Both the position numbers and the translations under genes were made by a program. Below are positions 35,123 to 47,900 of a stretch of 64,000 bases of DNA, piece by piece; the first letter of the stretch is position 1; each line of letters begins with the position of its first letter. The notes below the pieces were generated by a model, which searched no databases, had not been told where the DNA came from, and saw only the letters and a program-made list of their open reading frames with translations. This DNA is from Coniella vitis (lineage: Eukaryota; Ascomycota; Sordariomycetes; Diaporthales; Schizoparmaceae): NCBI GenBank assembly GCA_011317545.1, contig WUJK01000002.1:1674001-1738000 (forward strand), given 5' to 3'.

Positions 35123-37708
35123 TTGCCGAGCTCACCACCTTCTAACCCTTTAACAACCAATTACCGAGATGGGCACTCTCAGCGTCGTTTGGGTGTCCTT
35201 GGTATGCCGCAGAACTCGGGGATCTGACTGGAGCGCTGCATATACTTTCATCAGCCATCTCATTTCATCAGCCATCTCATTTCATTGCTGGCCCCTTTCA
35301 GCGCACGCTACAGGACAGCATTGTGAGCTTGAGGAACGACTACACTCCTAGAGATTCAATCTAGGCAATACTAACGTGCTGATGGGCCGTACGTTGCGGT
35401 GATACTATATGTAGTTGGCTCAAGTTACGCCTACTTGTTAGCGTAGGATGACCCAATACATAGAAGTAACTCACCGAACAGGTAGCAATTACTGCTATTT
35501 CTAGTCACATTCTAGGCTTCAGGGCGTCTTCTAAAGACCACCAGGCCAATATACTCCACAACACAACGAACGGCGTTGCGAATCCTAATCCACGACACTT
35601 GGATGGATGTGATCTAGATCTTTTGATCCTAAGCACTATGTATAAGCATCTAAGCGAGCGGAGCGGAGCGACCAACCGACCGGGCCTAGGGCAAACAAAA
35701 AAGCATTGGGATTTCTGCGGGCCGAGTCCTTCATGAAAGCTTGGATATAGTCAGAGGTACGCATCGCCAAGCTTCGGAGAATAACTGCGGTGCGCCATAG
35801 GGGGGGGGGAGAGTATGCCAGCCCTTTGCCTGCTGAATTTGCCCCTGTATAGATTGTGTGGATGGAGTTGCTAGCCGATACTATGTATTCACAGAGAGGC
35901 CATTAGTATTGATTAGTATTAAAGGAATCCCGCAGGTCAACTCAGCCACACCTTTTTGAGTGTTGGATAGGAGGGCGTCCAGGATCCAAGACCCACTATG
36001 AAATCCTTTGACGTGACATAGGAGTAGGTTGCTGTCGATCTGCTGGACAGGAGCATGCGGTTGCTGTAAGCCCAGCAATAAGATGGACTAGCCCAATTGC
36101 ACAGCAGATTGAAAAGTACTTGCTCACCACAGCATTGTCTCTGTGGATGGCCATGGCCGAGTAGATCAAAGATGTCACCTTTCTGTTTGGTGTGTTTTTT
36201 TTTCTTTTTTCAGAGTGGAAGATCTGACAAGAGCAGAGGCTTATGAGACGGTCTCTACTACAGGCACTCTTAAGCACCACACTCAGCCAAACTTATACTT
36301 GACGGAATCATTCTAGTGCCTGTGTCAAATAGACATATCACTCCATCCACAAGCCTTCAATACACCAACGAACTGGTCCCATCCTCCATCCCAGATCTTG
36401 TTCCCCCACAACTTCGGGATGGAATGACGCTCTAGAACAAGAACAAGAACAAGGAAATGCAATCGTGATCCCATTCGGCCCAACAAGCCCATTTAAGGAT
36501 GATAAGCTTCTGACAGGTGCCTGCATTTGGGGGGGGGGTGCATGTCTATTTTGAGCCAGACGAGTTTCAAGCTGACATAAACAAATAACTCGTTCAAGCA
36601 TAACGCATGAAATCAAAGAAGAGAGATCGACAGTCAGCAAAGTGCACACCCAGCTTACATAGCACCTATAGGGTCCAACAGGCCCTCCCTCCACTATGTA
36701 GCCCTGCCGGCGCAGCCCTTTGCTAAAGGTCATCACAACCCCAATTGCCCCTACAGCTTGAGTCTAGCTGCACAAGCGCTGTAACCCCCCGGCTAGCTCG
36801 CCCCCCGGGGCCCTTTGCAGGCCTAGCAGGGGCCTTTTCACCAGCTTTGCACAGCGCAGTCCAGCGCAAAGACAGAATGGAGCAGCGAGAGCCAGTCCTG
36901 CCAAAGCAAGCAAGCAAGCAAAAAACGGCCAAAGGCCAAGGCCCGGCGCCGGGGGCCTGTTTCGACCACGGGCCGGGGGGTCGCACCCCATAATCACTAT
37001 CGTCATCACCATCATCGTGGTAGCCTTAGTTGGTTCATTTGCTGCTGCTGCTGCTGCTGCTGCTGCTATTTATGAAAATAAGGCCAAGTGTACTGCGTCT
37101 TGGGCGCAGTTGATAACCCGGGCAACACTCGGCTGGGCTTGCTCACCGTTTCATTTATTAGTAGTATTCTTGTTTCTTTTGTGTCTCTCTCTGCATTACT
37201 TTCATTGTCCACTGACATCATAATTTCTCCTTTTTCTCTTTTTTTCTTCTTGCTTTTGTCTCTTTTTGTTTTCTCCTGATTGGAGAATATTAGGATTAAT
37301 TGGAAAGAGAATAAGAAAGGGGCGAACGCTGCTGTGCGCCTCTGGGAACAGTAATCTCTGAACGACAAACACCAGAAAGAGCCGTTTACTTTTGGTCTTT
37401 TCCGTCTTCTTTCCACAAGCAACCGACCATCTCTTTTCCCCCCCTTTACTTCCTTTTGTCGTTTGCCTCTTTTCCGTCTCTTCGACAGCCGGGTGCTGTT
37501 GTACATGGCGTGGCTCTAATCTTTCTAATTCCTGAATGGTCAATTTTTAACTCTTAACTTGTTTTCGCCTTCCTCCCCCTCGAACGACGACGTCCCGGCG
37601 ACTCAAACATATTCGATTCGAATTGGAACAACAAACAGAGACAACAACAACATACTGCAAAGAAACAGTGTCTAGAAAACAAACAGGCAAATTATACAAG
37701 ACAAAATC
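35123..37708. other. Intergenic region with GC palindromes
   Basis: No gene supported. Contains a GAGCGGAGCGG stretch near 35657, a G8 run near 35803, a GC-rich inverted-repeat cluster at about 36786-36980 including the perfect palindrome CCCGGCGCCGGG at 36942-36953, and a TGC run near 37039-37066. The last 400 bases are pyrimidine-rich and probably the promoter of the 2EXR gene. Confidence 0.5.
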
Positions 37709-37995
37709 ATGGACAACCCTCCAAACGTCTTTCCCAGCTTCTGCCTGCTCCCAGCCGAAATCCAGTTGCAGATATGGGACGCTGCCGCGTCGGTCGAACC
37801 AAGCATGCGCATGCACATGTTTGACGTACGAGCACCAGCACCAGCACCAGCACCAGCACAACCAGCACTCCCACTACTCTCGCACAAAAGAACAGCCTCC
37901 CACAGACGCTCCCGCAGCCGCTGCTCCTCCTCCGGCAAAGTCCGCAAGCCCTCGGCCTCTCCACCGCGCCGCACCGGCAGTCTTCTTCTATCGTC

Positions 37996-38027
<32 letters not shown>

Positions 38028-39082
38028 TCGAACAGCAGCTCGAACAGCAGCAGGAAGGCCTCACCCTCCTACCCCTCGATACATCCCCCGCGGCCACGAC
38101 AAACACCTCCCTCCCCGGAGCGCGCTTCTCCGCCGATCCCAGCATGTACAGGTTTCGTCAGCGCCTCGCAGCAACGTGTACCGATGCGCGGCGCGCCGTG
38201 CTTCGCAGCCACGCCGCCATCCCGGAGGCGGACCGTGGGCTGGTGGAGCTGGGCGCGGGCGTGGGCGTGGTGCCGTATAACACTGCCACGGATGTGCTTC
38301 ACTTGCGCTTTGTCCAGCACCACCAACAACAGCGTGCTAGCACACCATCACCACCAGCAGCAGCAGCAGCAGCAGCAGATGCCATGGACATCGACATCGA
38401 GACCGAGACCGAAACCGAGACCGACAAAAAGGACACCCAACAGTCCCTACCCAGCACCCCATCCACCGCCCCACTCAGCACAATCTTCCAATCCCTCTGG
38501 TCGCGCGAACTCGCCACCACGCTGCACCGCGCCCGACGCATCGCCATCGACGTCTCGCAAATCTGGCCCGAGCTCGCCGAGCAGCAGCACAGGCTCGTCC
38601 AGGACATTGTGTTTCTGGTCTGCACGCTGCAGAATGACCTCGAGGTCTTGTACCTGGTGGATTACAGCGCGGGCCCGGCGGGCTATCACCCACAGCGCAG
38701 AGCAGAGGCCATGATGCACAAGGAAGGCAGCGAGCTGTATCGTGCGTTGCATGGAAACCTCTTGGTCCCAAATAGTCACCCACAAACTTCTTCTTCTGCT
38801 GCTGGTGCTGCTCATGCTGGTGCTGATGGTGCTGCTGTTGTCAATTCCGAGGCATGGGAGCGCGAGATGCAGCGCCAAGGCGACGTCATTCAGGGCGTCG
38901 GCAAGGTCTGGCGCGAGGTGTTTGAGCTCGAGAAGCTGGGCTGGCACGCGCGACACCCTGCATTTGTCTTTGGCGAGATGTTTGGTGAGGTTGTGCGGCT
39001 GCAGCAAGGGAACTGGTTCGGTGAAGGCCAGAAACAGGCCGTCTTCAAGGGCGTTCGGGTCTTGGTTGCTCAAGATGAGTGA
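37709..39082 (+). CDS. 2EXR-domain protein with polyglutamine tract
   Basis: Single exon of 457 residues beginning MDNPPNVFPSFCLLPAEIQLQIWDAAA, the 2EXR opening. The domain is interrupted early: after MHMFDV comes an Ala-Pro repeat (APAPAPAPAQPA), an Arg/Ser-rich block, and a Gln tract encoded by a CAG run (37996-38026), before the second conserved block (FRQRLAATCTDARRAVL; TATDVLHLRFV). More Ala and Thr-Glu repeats split the middle. The C-terminal third looks globular (RARRIAIDVSQIWPEL, VFLVCTLQNDLEVLYLVDY, FGEMFGEVVRLQQGNW). Function of the family is unknown. Compared with the 2EXR gene at 1386, this one is longer and richer in repeats, and the two share little beyond the domain. It converges on the aminopeptidase gene. 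Confidence 0.88.
37996..38026 (+). repeat. (CAG)n coding repeat, polyglutamine
   Basis: About ten CAG units inside the 2EXR gene. A CACCAG hexamer run (Ala-Pro) lies just upstream at about 37828-37861. Confidence 0.95.
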
Positions 39083-39541
39083 GCAGCGCAAACGCCCCAA
39101 GAAACACAAATTGAATGCTTCGGAAAAGGAATCGTGCAATCGCACTTGGAAATGGAATCCAGCGTATCATTTGGCTCCGGAAAGCATCATTATACTGGGC
39201 GTCGGGCATTTTGAATCAAAGCCCCAGGGCAAATGGGCAAAAGACATATTTGATTTAGCAACATCTTATTCGCATTGCATTGCATGGCGTTGGCAAGGGA
39301 ACAGAGAAAAAAAAAAAAAGAAGAAAACCTTGTTTGACTTACGATCAATAAAATGTAAAAGTCACGTTTGGAAAACTCCTCTGCAATGCTCATTGGTGCC
39401 GTACGATTGGCGAAGGCAAAAGCTTGAAAAACAGGTGTATTTTAACGGCTGAATATAAAAGCCTAGCACGCAACTTTTTTGGGGGGAAGCTGTCAAGTCT
39501 CCACCCTTGAGGGCAATGCGCGACCTGCGCCTTTCTCATAT
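39083..39541. other. Convergent intergenic spacer
   Basis: 3' flanks of the 2EXR and aminopeptidase genes. Nothing gene-like seen. Confidence 0.6.
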
Positions 39542-42500
39542 TCAAGCATAGCCATTGGTGACCAGCCACTCCTTGAGGATCCCTGCATCTCTCTCCTTGT
39601 ATGCTGCACGGCCCCTCACCTTGTCCTTTGTGGCCTCGAGCGTCCTGTTGAACGCGGTGGTGTCCTTGTCCTTGAAGAAAGCTTCAATGTCCTCAAGGTC
39701 CTGGTAGGAAGTAAACTTGCTCAACGAGACATTGACGAAACGATCCACGAGAATTGGATTTCCTCCAATCTTTTCTGTAATCTGGCCCCAATTCTCCTTG
39801 ATGAACTTCCACAGCAGTGGCCGAGCCACGCGGTTGCTGGCCAAGCCTCCCGAGAGCATGTGCAAATCTGCAGGGGGAACGCTGTCCGAGGCTGGCGCAG
39901 GCGGTGAGATGTTAAAGAGGAAGGGCAGCAGAGTGTTCGTAATGATGGACTCGTCCGTGCATGTACCCAAGGCACCCAAGCAAACATCCTTGCTGTCCAC
40001 AGCAGGAGCGGCATACCACTCTTGCTTCAGGACCTCGGTAGCAGCAGCCGGGTCGTGCTTGATAGCCACACGATACACTGGGCTTCGGAGGTCAGCGTGG
40101 AGGGGGTTCTCCTTGGGGGAGGACGAGTACGCGGCGAAACGCTTCAATGCCTCTTCCGTGACCCTATGCAGAGTTAGCATATATGCAAAACAGATATTGT
40201 TATTGACCAATCATGAAGAGCCAATGCTTACCCAGGGTGTCCATTGACACCAGCTGTGAGGAGTAGACGCTTCCGCAGCAAGCCAGAGTTGAAGTCCTCG
40301 CCCTTGGGAAACTCCCAACCAACCTTGCTCAGAGCATTATCAATCAAGCGCAGCGTGAAGGCCTCCAAGCCCTTTCTGATGGTTTCATCGTCAGAGAAGA
40401 TGGCCTTGACCAGGCTGATGGAATCCAGAGCCTGGCTCAAAACGCGGAAGTGCGTCTCGTTCTTCAAACCCTGGATGAAAGACAGCAGAGCAGGAGTCGT
40501 GCCATAGCCAGAGAAGGCAAGGTCGGCAGCAGATCCAGTAATGAAGATCTTGTCTTCGGTGCTTAGAAGATCTAGTTGGTTAGCGAGCTTCTGCAGTCTC
40601 TCTGGTGGGTAATTGACACGGTAAAATGCAGGCGCATTTTTATTAACGACGTAAAAGTCGTCATTGACGTCGCGAATGGTGTCTTCCTTGGCCGTCAGGG
40701 CAAGAGACTGGACACCCTGTGCGCTAGCCTTGCCCTCAAAGGCCAGCGGGACCCACCAAGTTGTCGTGTCATCCTCGGGCTTGACATCGCCCGTGGACAA
40801 GAAGCGGGATTGCTTGATGGTGATTTGACCAGGCTCCTCAGCCACCGTCAAAACAGGGAAGCCAATCTTTTCGATCCAGGGCTTCATGAGCGTGGGCACA
40901 TCGACACCCGAAGCTTCGCTGAGGGCTTCCCAGAGTGCCGTCGTCTTAGCGTTGCTATAAGGGTGTTTCTTGAGATAGATCGAAACGCCCTTTATAAAAG
41001 TCTTTACTCCAAGGTGGTTGGCCAGCATACGGATCACAGAGCAGCCCTTGAGATAGCTGATAGAGTCAAATACTTGGTTGATATCGAGAGCGTCGCGTAC
41101 AGGAACCTGAATGGGATGAGAAGACCGAAGGCCATCCAACTTCAAGGCTGTCTCGTAGCCCTCGTTGATGAATTGAGGCCACACCTCCCAGTCAGGGTGA
41201 AGATGGTCTGTGGCAAGCCAGCCAGCCCAGGTAGCGAATCCCTCGTTCAACCATAGTTCGTCCCACCAGTCCATGGTGACGAGGTTACCGAACCACTGGT
41301 GAGCGAGCTCGTGAGCAACGACGTAAGCAATTCGGTTGAGGAAGCGTGAGTCAGACTTTTCCTCGTCATAGAGAATTGCAGTCATCCGGTACGTGACCAG
41401 ACCCCAGTTCTCCATGGCGCCGTGGGTAAACTCGTGCACGGCAAGAATATCGCTCTTGGGGAGTGGGTAGTCAATGTCAAACGCCTCTGAGAAGAAGTCG
41501 ATAATCCTGGGCGCGTGCCATAGAGCCCATTGGCCCTGCTCCTTCAAGCCACGGGTGGTATAGACACGGACGGGCAGCTGCTTGCCATTGTACCGGCGCT
41601 CAGTAAAAGCCTCGACGTACTCAAAGTCGCCTACAGCCCAAGCCAGCAAGTATGTGCTCATGACGGGAGTCGTTTCAAAGGAGACGAGCTGCTTGCCGTC
41701 GGTGGTGGGCTTGGTGTCCTTGACGGGCATGTTGCTGAGGGCCACCTGGTCGCTGGGGATCTCGATGGCGAAGTCGAACGTTGCCTTGAGGTTGGGTTCA
41801 TCGAAGCATGGGAAGGCACGTCGAGCGTCGGTACTCTCGAATTGGGTGCTCAGCATGTAGTGCCACTCTTCGTCGCGGGGCACAGAGGCCGCAGCAGGAG
41901 CAGCAGGCTTGTATTGCGAGCGGTAAAAGCCGGCCATCTTGTGGTTGATCTCGCCCTGGAACGCGAGGGTGAGCTTGGCCTTGGATACTGGCAGTTCGGC
42001 ATCAAAGAGAACGGTGGCGCGCTGGGCCTTTTCGTCATACTGAAAGTTGGACGACGAGTATGCAGTGCTAGCCTTGCCAGACTCAACCTCGACCTTTGCG
42101 GTCTTCAGCTTCAGCTCTAGGGCATTGAGTATGACTTCCTTGGCAGGTTTGACAAAGTCACCGGTGATGCTTCAGGGCTACATGTCAGTCTTATTTTCTG
42201 TTCTGTGTCACACTGCGCTAGCAGATTCGCTGGCGTTTCTGCCGACATCACCGAGCAGCAGGATATTCAAAAAGGACGCGAGAGGAAAGAGGTGTAATTC
42301 GTACGTACGTGACAACGCCATCGTAGGTCCAGTTCTTGAGGTCGAGGTTCGTCAAGACCAAGTCATAGTGACTGGCCTTGAATTGACCGGGGAGAATATT
42401 GCGGTCGCCCATATCTGCGTCGGTAGATGGTGTCGTTGATAGCAATGGTGAGCTTCCAACACGCTCGTCGCCAGCGGCAAGAGCACAAGTTGCGTGACCC

Positions 42501-42826
42501 CGCGCTGGGGCTATCGGGGCCGGCGGTGGTGGGGCGCAAGCTTGAATTAGCGGCCTGCCGCAGGATAGAGCTGTGAGTGAGACGGAGGCTAGAGCTGGAG
42601 CTCGAGCTGGAGCTGACGTTGAAGCTGAAGCTGCAAAACGGTAAGTCGCAAACAGACGAGACTGGAACGCAGCGTGCTGGCAGTGCAACAGACGACGACC
42701 CAAATTGACGTTGCAGAGATCAGGCCGCGACGACACGGCCAGTTTGGACGCAGCGCTGTGCGTGCTTGATATCGACCATGGCGAAGCCGCCACTACCCGA
42801 GGCAGGCAGCGAGTGAGCAACTCCAT
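39542..42826 (-). CDS. APE2: M1-family (puromycin-sensitive-type) zinc aminopeptidase
   Basis: Exons 42826-42309, 42169-40232 and 40163-39542. Introns are 139 bases (GTACGT...GAAG) and 68 bases (GTAAGC...CATAG). Joins give DGVVT|ITGDFVKPAKEV and NGHPG|VTEEAL, and 1025 residues from the first ATG. The catalytic core has GAMEN at 423-427 and the zinc site HELAH (459-463) with E482 in LNEGFATW, the exact HEXXH-x18-E spacing. The ERAP1-like C-terminal domain follows. The enzyme removes N-terminal amino acids from peptides. Residues 1-138 are Arg/Ala/Ser-rich and resemble a mitochondrial leader. A second in-frame ATG at 42412 (MGDRNILPGQF) would give a cytosolic form of about 887 residues, close to the usual family length. 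The symbol follows yeast Ape2/Aap1-type enzymes, which I cannot separate here. Confidence 0.93.
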
Positions 42827-44983
42827 TGCCGGGCAACCAGGGGAAGGAGCATTGGCGCCTCAATGACCTGCTGCATCCAGGAGGTCGAAATGCGACTCGG
42901 TTGCGTCTTTGGATAGCCTTGATAGCATAGCAGACGGCTGGTTACATACATAGTACATCCCACGGATAGCACTGTACTATGTATACTATGTATACTGGTG
43001 GCTCTGCCACGGACTGCTACCATACATTCCTAGGTACTTAGTAGTAGCAAAGCAGGATCGGTACCGATACTGGCAAGATCACCAAGATCGGCGCCGGACT
43101 CGGCTGCAGCCCTACAGCACAAGCACTTACCTCATTGCCCAGCTGGCTTTCCCCCAGAAACATGTACAATTTCAGGTAGTCCTACCAAGCGCTTCACCTC
43201 TTGGCCCCCCATTTTCCATTTAGCCAGGCCAGCCTTGGCGTTATCCAGCTGAGGTCGGCATGTCACAGGACAGGCCGGCCCGACACGGCCAGGTGCTACC
43301 GTGCCAAGCCGCCAACATCAATCTATCGCGAGGGTCGAGACAGGGAGCTTGGCTGCCGTCACTTCGCCAAGCCAAGAGTCAGCGTGAAGCAGATGGTGTG
43401 CTGTCTTGGCATCCTGACTTGATTGTCTTCGGCCATGCTGGCTTCCGGCTGCGAGTTACTAAGTAATGCGACGGTGCGGTGAGGTCTTGGCATGCCATGT
43501 GCATAGCTAATGAGTTCCACGGGCCAATTCATCATTCCTAGGCGAAAGCGCTGCTCGCTGGACCCAACACTTGACAACAGTTTTCGCTGTGACCGCTCAA
43601 TAATTGGGCATGACAGATGGCGGCACTGAACATGAGTGGTGCCGCGCAGCCCCATCATCATCGGCCTCTTGCTGCATTGAAAAAGTAGCAGCCACAATCG
43701 GTCAAATCCGATGTGTTGAGTGGAGGCTGCTGAGTGATTCCGCATGATGTTGGTTTGGACAAGGAGGGCCAAGGATGGCCGACTCTGCCAGTCTTGTGAT
43801 TCGCTTCCAAGGTGCCCCCAGACATATGACTGCTGACATAATCTATCGTTCGATGTATCTAGGTGCCTCTCGTCCAAATGCAAAGCGGGATGGTGAGGAA
43901 CCTGGCTTCATGCCCCCCAAATGATGTGCATCGATATTTCCGTACGTCCAGTTTGGGCCGGGCGTCCAGCTCGTTTACTATGTGTAATACAGCACAGGCA
44001 GTGGATATGAGTAAGATTGTTAGCGCACACGCTTCGGCTGTCCAACGGTTCGCCAGCGTTCTGTGCCCGTCCATGGACCCCCCGATGTGTAAGCAGTCCC
44101 ATTTGTGAATGCATCTTGACTTGTTCGGCACCCAGCGCTCTTTCCTTCTTGCAACTTCAGGACAGAACGTGGAGTAACCCTGGCAGGCCTGAGTATTCTA
44201 GCACAACATGCCAATGCCTAGCACTCTGCCAGCCTGCCAAGAAAGCGGCGCACGACAACAGTAGCCGGCCTAGGCTGAGCCTTTGCTAAGGCGTGGGTTT
44301 CATCCTCTCGCTAAGCCCACAGCGCCCCGACCCTGCTAAAAGGACTTTGGCCTCCAGGTTGCCTTTTGGCGCCAAGCCGCTCCACCCTCGTCTTCTACAA
44401 CATAACGGCACTGGCACTGCACGGCAGCCTTGCAAGCCTCCTTCTTTCTTCCAAGATTGTCACTGCCGCGCTGCTTTCGCCCGCCTGACCTGCTGTGGCC
44501 TCCTGCCGCTCCTTCTCCGTCCTCCCGCGCCTGCCGCCCTGCCGCCCTGCCGTTCTGTCTGTGTCACGACCACCACCACAGCGAGCGCTCGCTCCATTGA
44601 CGACTTTTCGCTCGCCCTCCCGCCCACCTGCTGTCGTTACCCGCCATCGTTCTTTTGTCCTCGACTTCCTCCCATCAGGCTTACCTTGCAGCCTTTACTC
44701 TCCTTTGTTCGTAGCACCTCCAACCGCCAATCCGCCCTTTTATCCCATTCGCCAACTCTGTCCCAGGTGCAATCTCGACTGCCCTACTTGACATCTGGGG
44801 CGGCCTACCGATCGAATAAACCCACGGATTGACGTCTTGGTAACCCTGACTTCCGACCCGACCTGACCTCTTCATCTCTCGGCCGCGGCACCAGCGTCCA
44901 TCCATCCCTAAGCAGAATCGTCGGATGCCGCGGAACGTTCCCACGTCGAGTCCGGTATCTTTTACACAGCCCATTGGCCCATC
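42827..44983. other. Divergent intergenic region
   Basis: Shared upstream region of the aminopeptidase and Tcp11-type genes. Three TACATAGTA/TACTATGTA copies cluster at 42947-42992, right upstream of the aminopeptidase. 44290-44980 is C/T-rich and free of stops in places, typical of a long fungal 5' leader. No separate gene supported. Confidence 0.55.
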
Positions 44984-47900
44984 ATGCGAAGACCATCTCT
45001 AGACCTGGCCGAGCCTTCGCGCAATATCGAAGAATCCGTCGGCGCCCCCACATCAGAAATCATCGATACCGAAATCGACGAGTCGATACCATTGCAAAGT
45101 GACTTCCTGCGTCATTCCGTACAAGCCCTCGACCTCCACGTCGGCGACGACTCTCCCTCGCTTCCTCGCATATACACACCTCCTCCGCATCTCGCAGCTC
45201 GCTTCTACCGTCCTTCGCAGAACAGGCGCAAAGACTCTGCTGCTTCATCTCGTCGAAACTCAACATGCTCTATACCCTCGCTATCGTCATCTCACGGGCT
45301 CACCCAACTCCACATTGGGCCCCAGAGCAAGCACATTGCCAATCACCAACGGCGAGATGCTATTCTCAAAGACCGACAAAAACGCTTGGCTGACCGCGCC
45401 GCGCACGTAGAAAAGGTCCGGTTGCGCGCTGCCAGAGCCAAGGAGCGTACAATCTCCATATCCGAAGATAGAGCGATTGCTGCTAAACAGGCAAGAGAGC
45501 GAATGCTCAAGGAAATTGCTGCCAACTGCGCAGAGGAAGTCAGGAGGGCCAAGGCAATCGCCGAAACAACCAGGGGTAAGCGTGAATTGGAGCTGCAGAA
45601 GATGCGCCAACAGATGGAAGAGCGCCAGGCGGAGGCCGAACGACGTCGCGAGGAGCTTCGAAGACAGTCTCAGAGGGCCAGAGGTTCGAGTTTGGATGGC
45701 AAAAAGTCCCTTGAATCCCTTTCTCCTGTAAGAGAAGTGAAGGAGCCGGAATCCAAGCCGCTCGCTACAGACACGGCTGTCTGCAGGCTACAAAGCTGGT
45801 GGCGTGCCAGAACGAGAAGACAAGCCATCAATGACTTTGCACAGTTGGGCTTGACCTTGGACGGGTTTCGGGACACACAATATGACGCAGCAACAGAATT
45901 AATACAGAGCCCAAACGTCATGTTGGCGACAGCACGTATTCTTGCAGTTTGTGGCCTGCGCAAGGGAAACGTCGAGTCGGTCGCGCAGATGGGAGCTGTC
46001 AGGCTGTTTCTGAGTGCATTCCTGATCCTCGGCCACCCGTCTCAGGTCCTCAGTAACACATATGAGCTTAACGATTTGGACCAGGGCTCTCCGTCGCAGC
46101 CACGCTTGCGAGACGATCTGGAACACCCAATGGTCCAGGAACTGGTTGGCAAGGCCAAAGACCTGCTCATCACATTCGAGAATATCCTTACAAGGCTGAC
46201 GACTTGCAACAATTACACACTGCCTCCCGGTTTCATTGATGCGTTAGCCAATGCACATGCCTCATTCGAGGCAGCGTTCCTCAATTGGCAAGCCCGCGAT
46301 AAGTCTGCTCTAATCGATGGCATGCTGAAACAGTTGGTGGAGCTGGATGCTCTGATAGAACACGTCGAAGAGACCAGTGTGCCTGCTGCAGTAAAAGAGT
46401 ACAAGGAAGCAGTGGCGCCCAACCAGCAAATGTTTGTCATCAGAATAAAAAAGGTCCTGGGCAGGGATAAAGGCTTGCAAGTCATCAAACAGGCCCTCTT
46501 CCAGGCACGACGAGAGCGAGCTGCCAGAAAGAAGAGACAGAGAGCTGATGCCAGGCCACGCATGGTGGAAGAGTCCATGACAGCTGCAGCGGCAATGGAG
46601 GAATTGAACAGGCGTGAGCAGGCTGCTTCCAGCCATGCTGCCGAGCAAGAGGACATATCTGACAGTGCATACCCCATGTTCCCATCAACGCCTGCTGCTG
46701 AACCAGAACCATCTCCTGTGCCTGGCCACGCAAAGCTTCTTCCCGACAATCGTATCGTGGTACATGAGCTTGCCATTGACAAGGAATACCGCACCTGCGC
46801 ACAGGATTTTGTGGATGCCGAATCGAAAGCTCTCAAGCCCTACTTGGATCAGATGCGTGCGACAATGAACGGAGATGCCCTCGCCCGCGAAATCCATTTC
46901 CGTCAGCTCATCAATGTTGCTGCGCATATACGGAAAAAGTTACTGCGACTCGTCAAGCCTCCCAACTCTCTGCACGGGGTGATTGAAGAGTTGTTAGATA
47001 TCGAGCAGTTCAAACAACGATTTCGAAACGGCTCGTTCTCGTATGAAAACTTCTTCGCCTCCATGGCCACATTGCTACCGAAGCTTTGTGCCCCAATCAG
47101 AGATGAGCAAGTCAAGGATCTTGCCGAGAACAAACTCGTTCAAGGCAGCTACGTCGAACGACTGGAGGCTCTCATCCTGTTCATTGATGTCATGTGCAGT
47201 GATTTTGCAAATCTCCTCTTGCACATGGTCGCACCCCAGCTACTGGAATTTGCGGGTGATTACGAGGCCAAGTCTTTTGCGAGTGCAATTCAGCAAGGCG
47301 AGCACGGCCTGTTCGCTGCCGAGGTCGCATGGCGCGCGGCAAGAAACAAGGTGGTTGGCGAAACAGGACGACGCGATGTTGAGAGTGCTAATCCTGCCAG
47401 GCACCGGCCTACTGCAGACAAAGTTTATGCGAATATGCTGGTCAGCATCTTTACGCAGACCAGCCGCATTCGCTACGGCCAGGTTCCTGAGATGCTTCAT
47501 CTCGACTTCAAACGCATTCACAAGTACGGCGATTTGACTAGGAACATGGTCACTACGGGCGGCATACTATTGCAATGCAAGAACCTGCTCAAGCGTGACG
47601 TACGCGCTCCGTGGAAGTCTGAGGCGGCGCGCATCATGACCGTCTTGGAGACTGCCGAGTCAGAGCAAGTTGCTGTCAGTGGCATCATGGCAGCCCTGGA
47701 AGCAGGGCGATCCATGCCACCCACGGTCAAGACGCACCTTGCAGGCTTTGTGCGAAACATCGTTGCCGCTCACTGGCAGATGGTCAACACTGTCCAGCCG
47801 AATGCCAACACGCAGTGGGACCCAACAGCTCACGACCCCAGTCAGCCAGTCCTCAAGTTGTTGCTAAAGCGTCTACGCGATCACCTAGTTGGCCATTTGG

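Noticed and set aside
35640..35700. GAGCGGAGCGGAGCG stretch as a possible transposon end
   Set aside because: No inverted partner, target-site duplication or transposase remnant was found nearby.
43359..43883. 174-codon minus-strand frame between aminopeptidase and Tcp11 genes
   Set aside because: No motif, irregular composition, and the plus strand is equally open in places.
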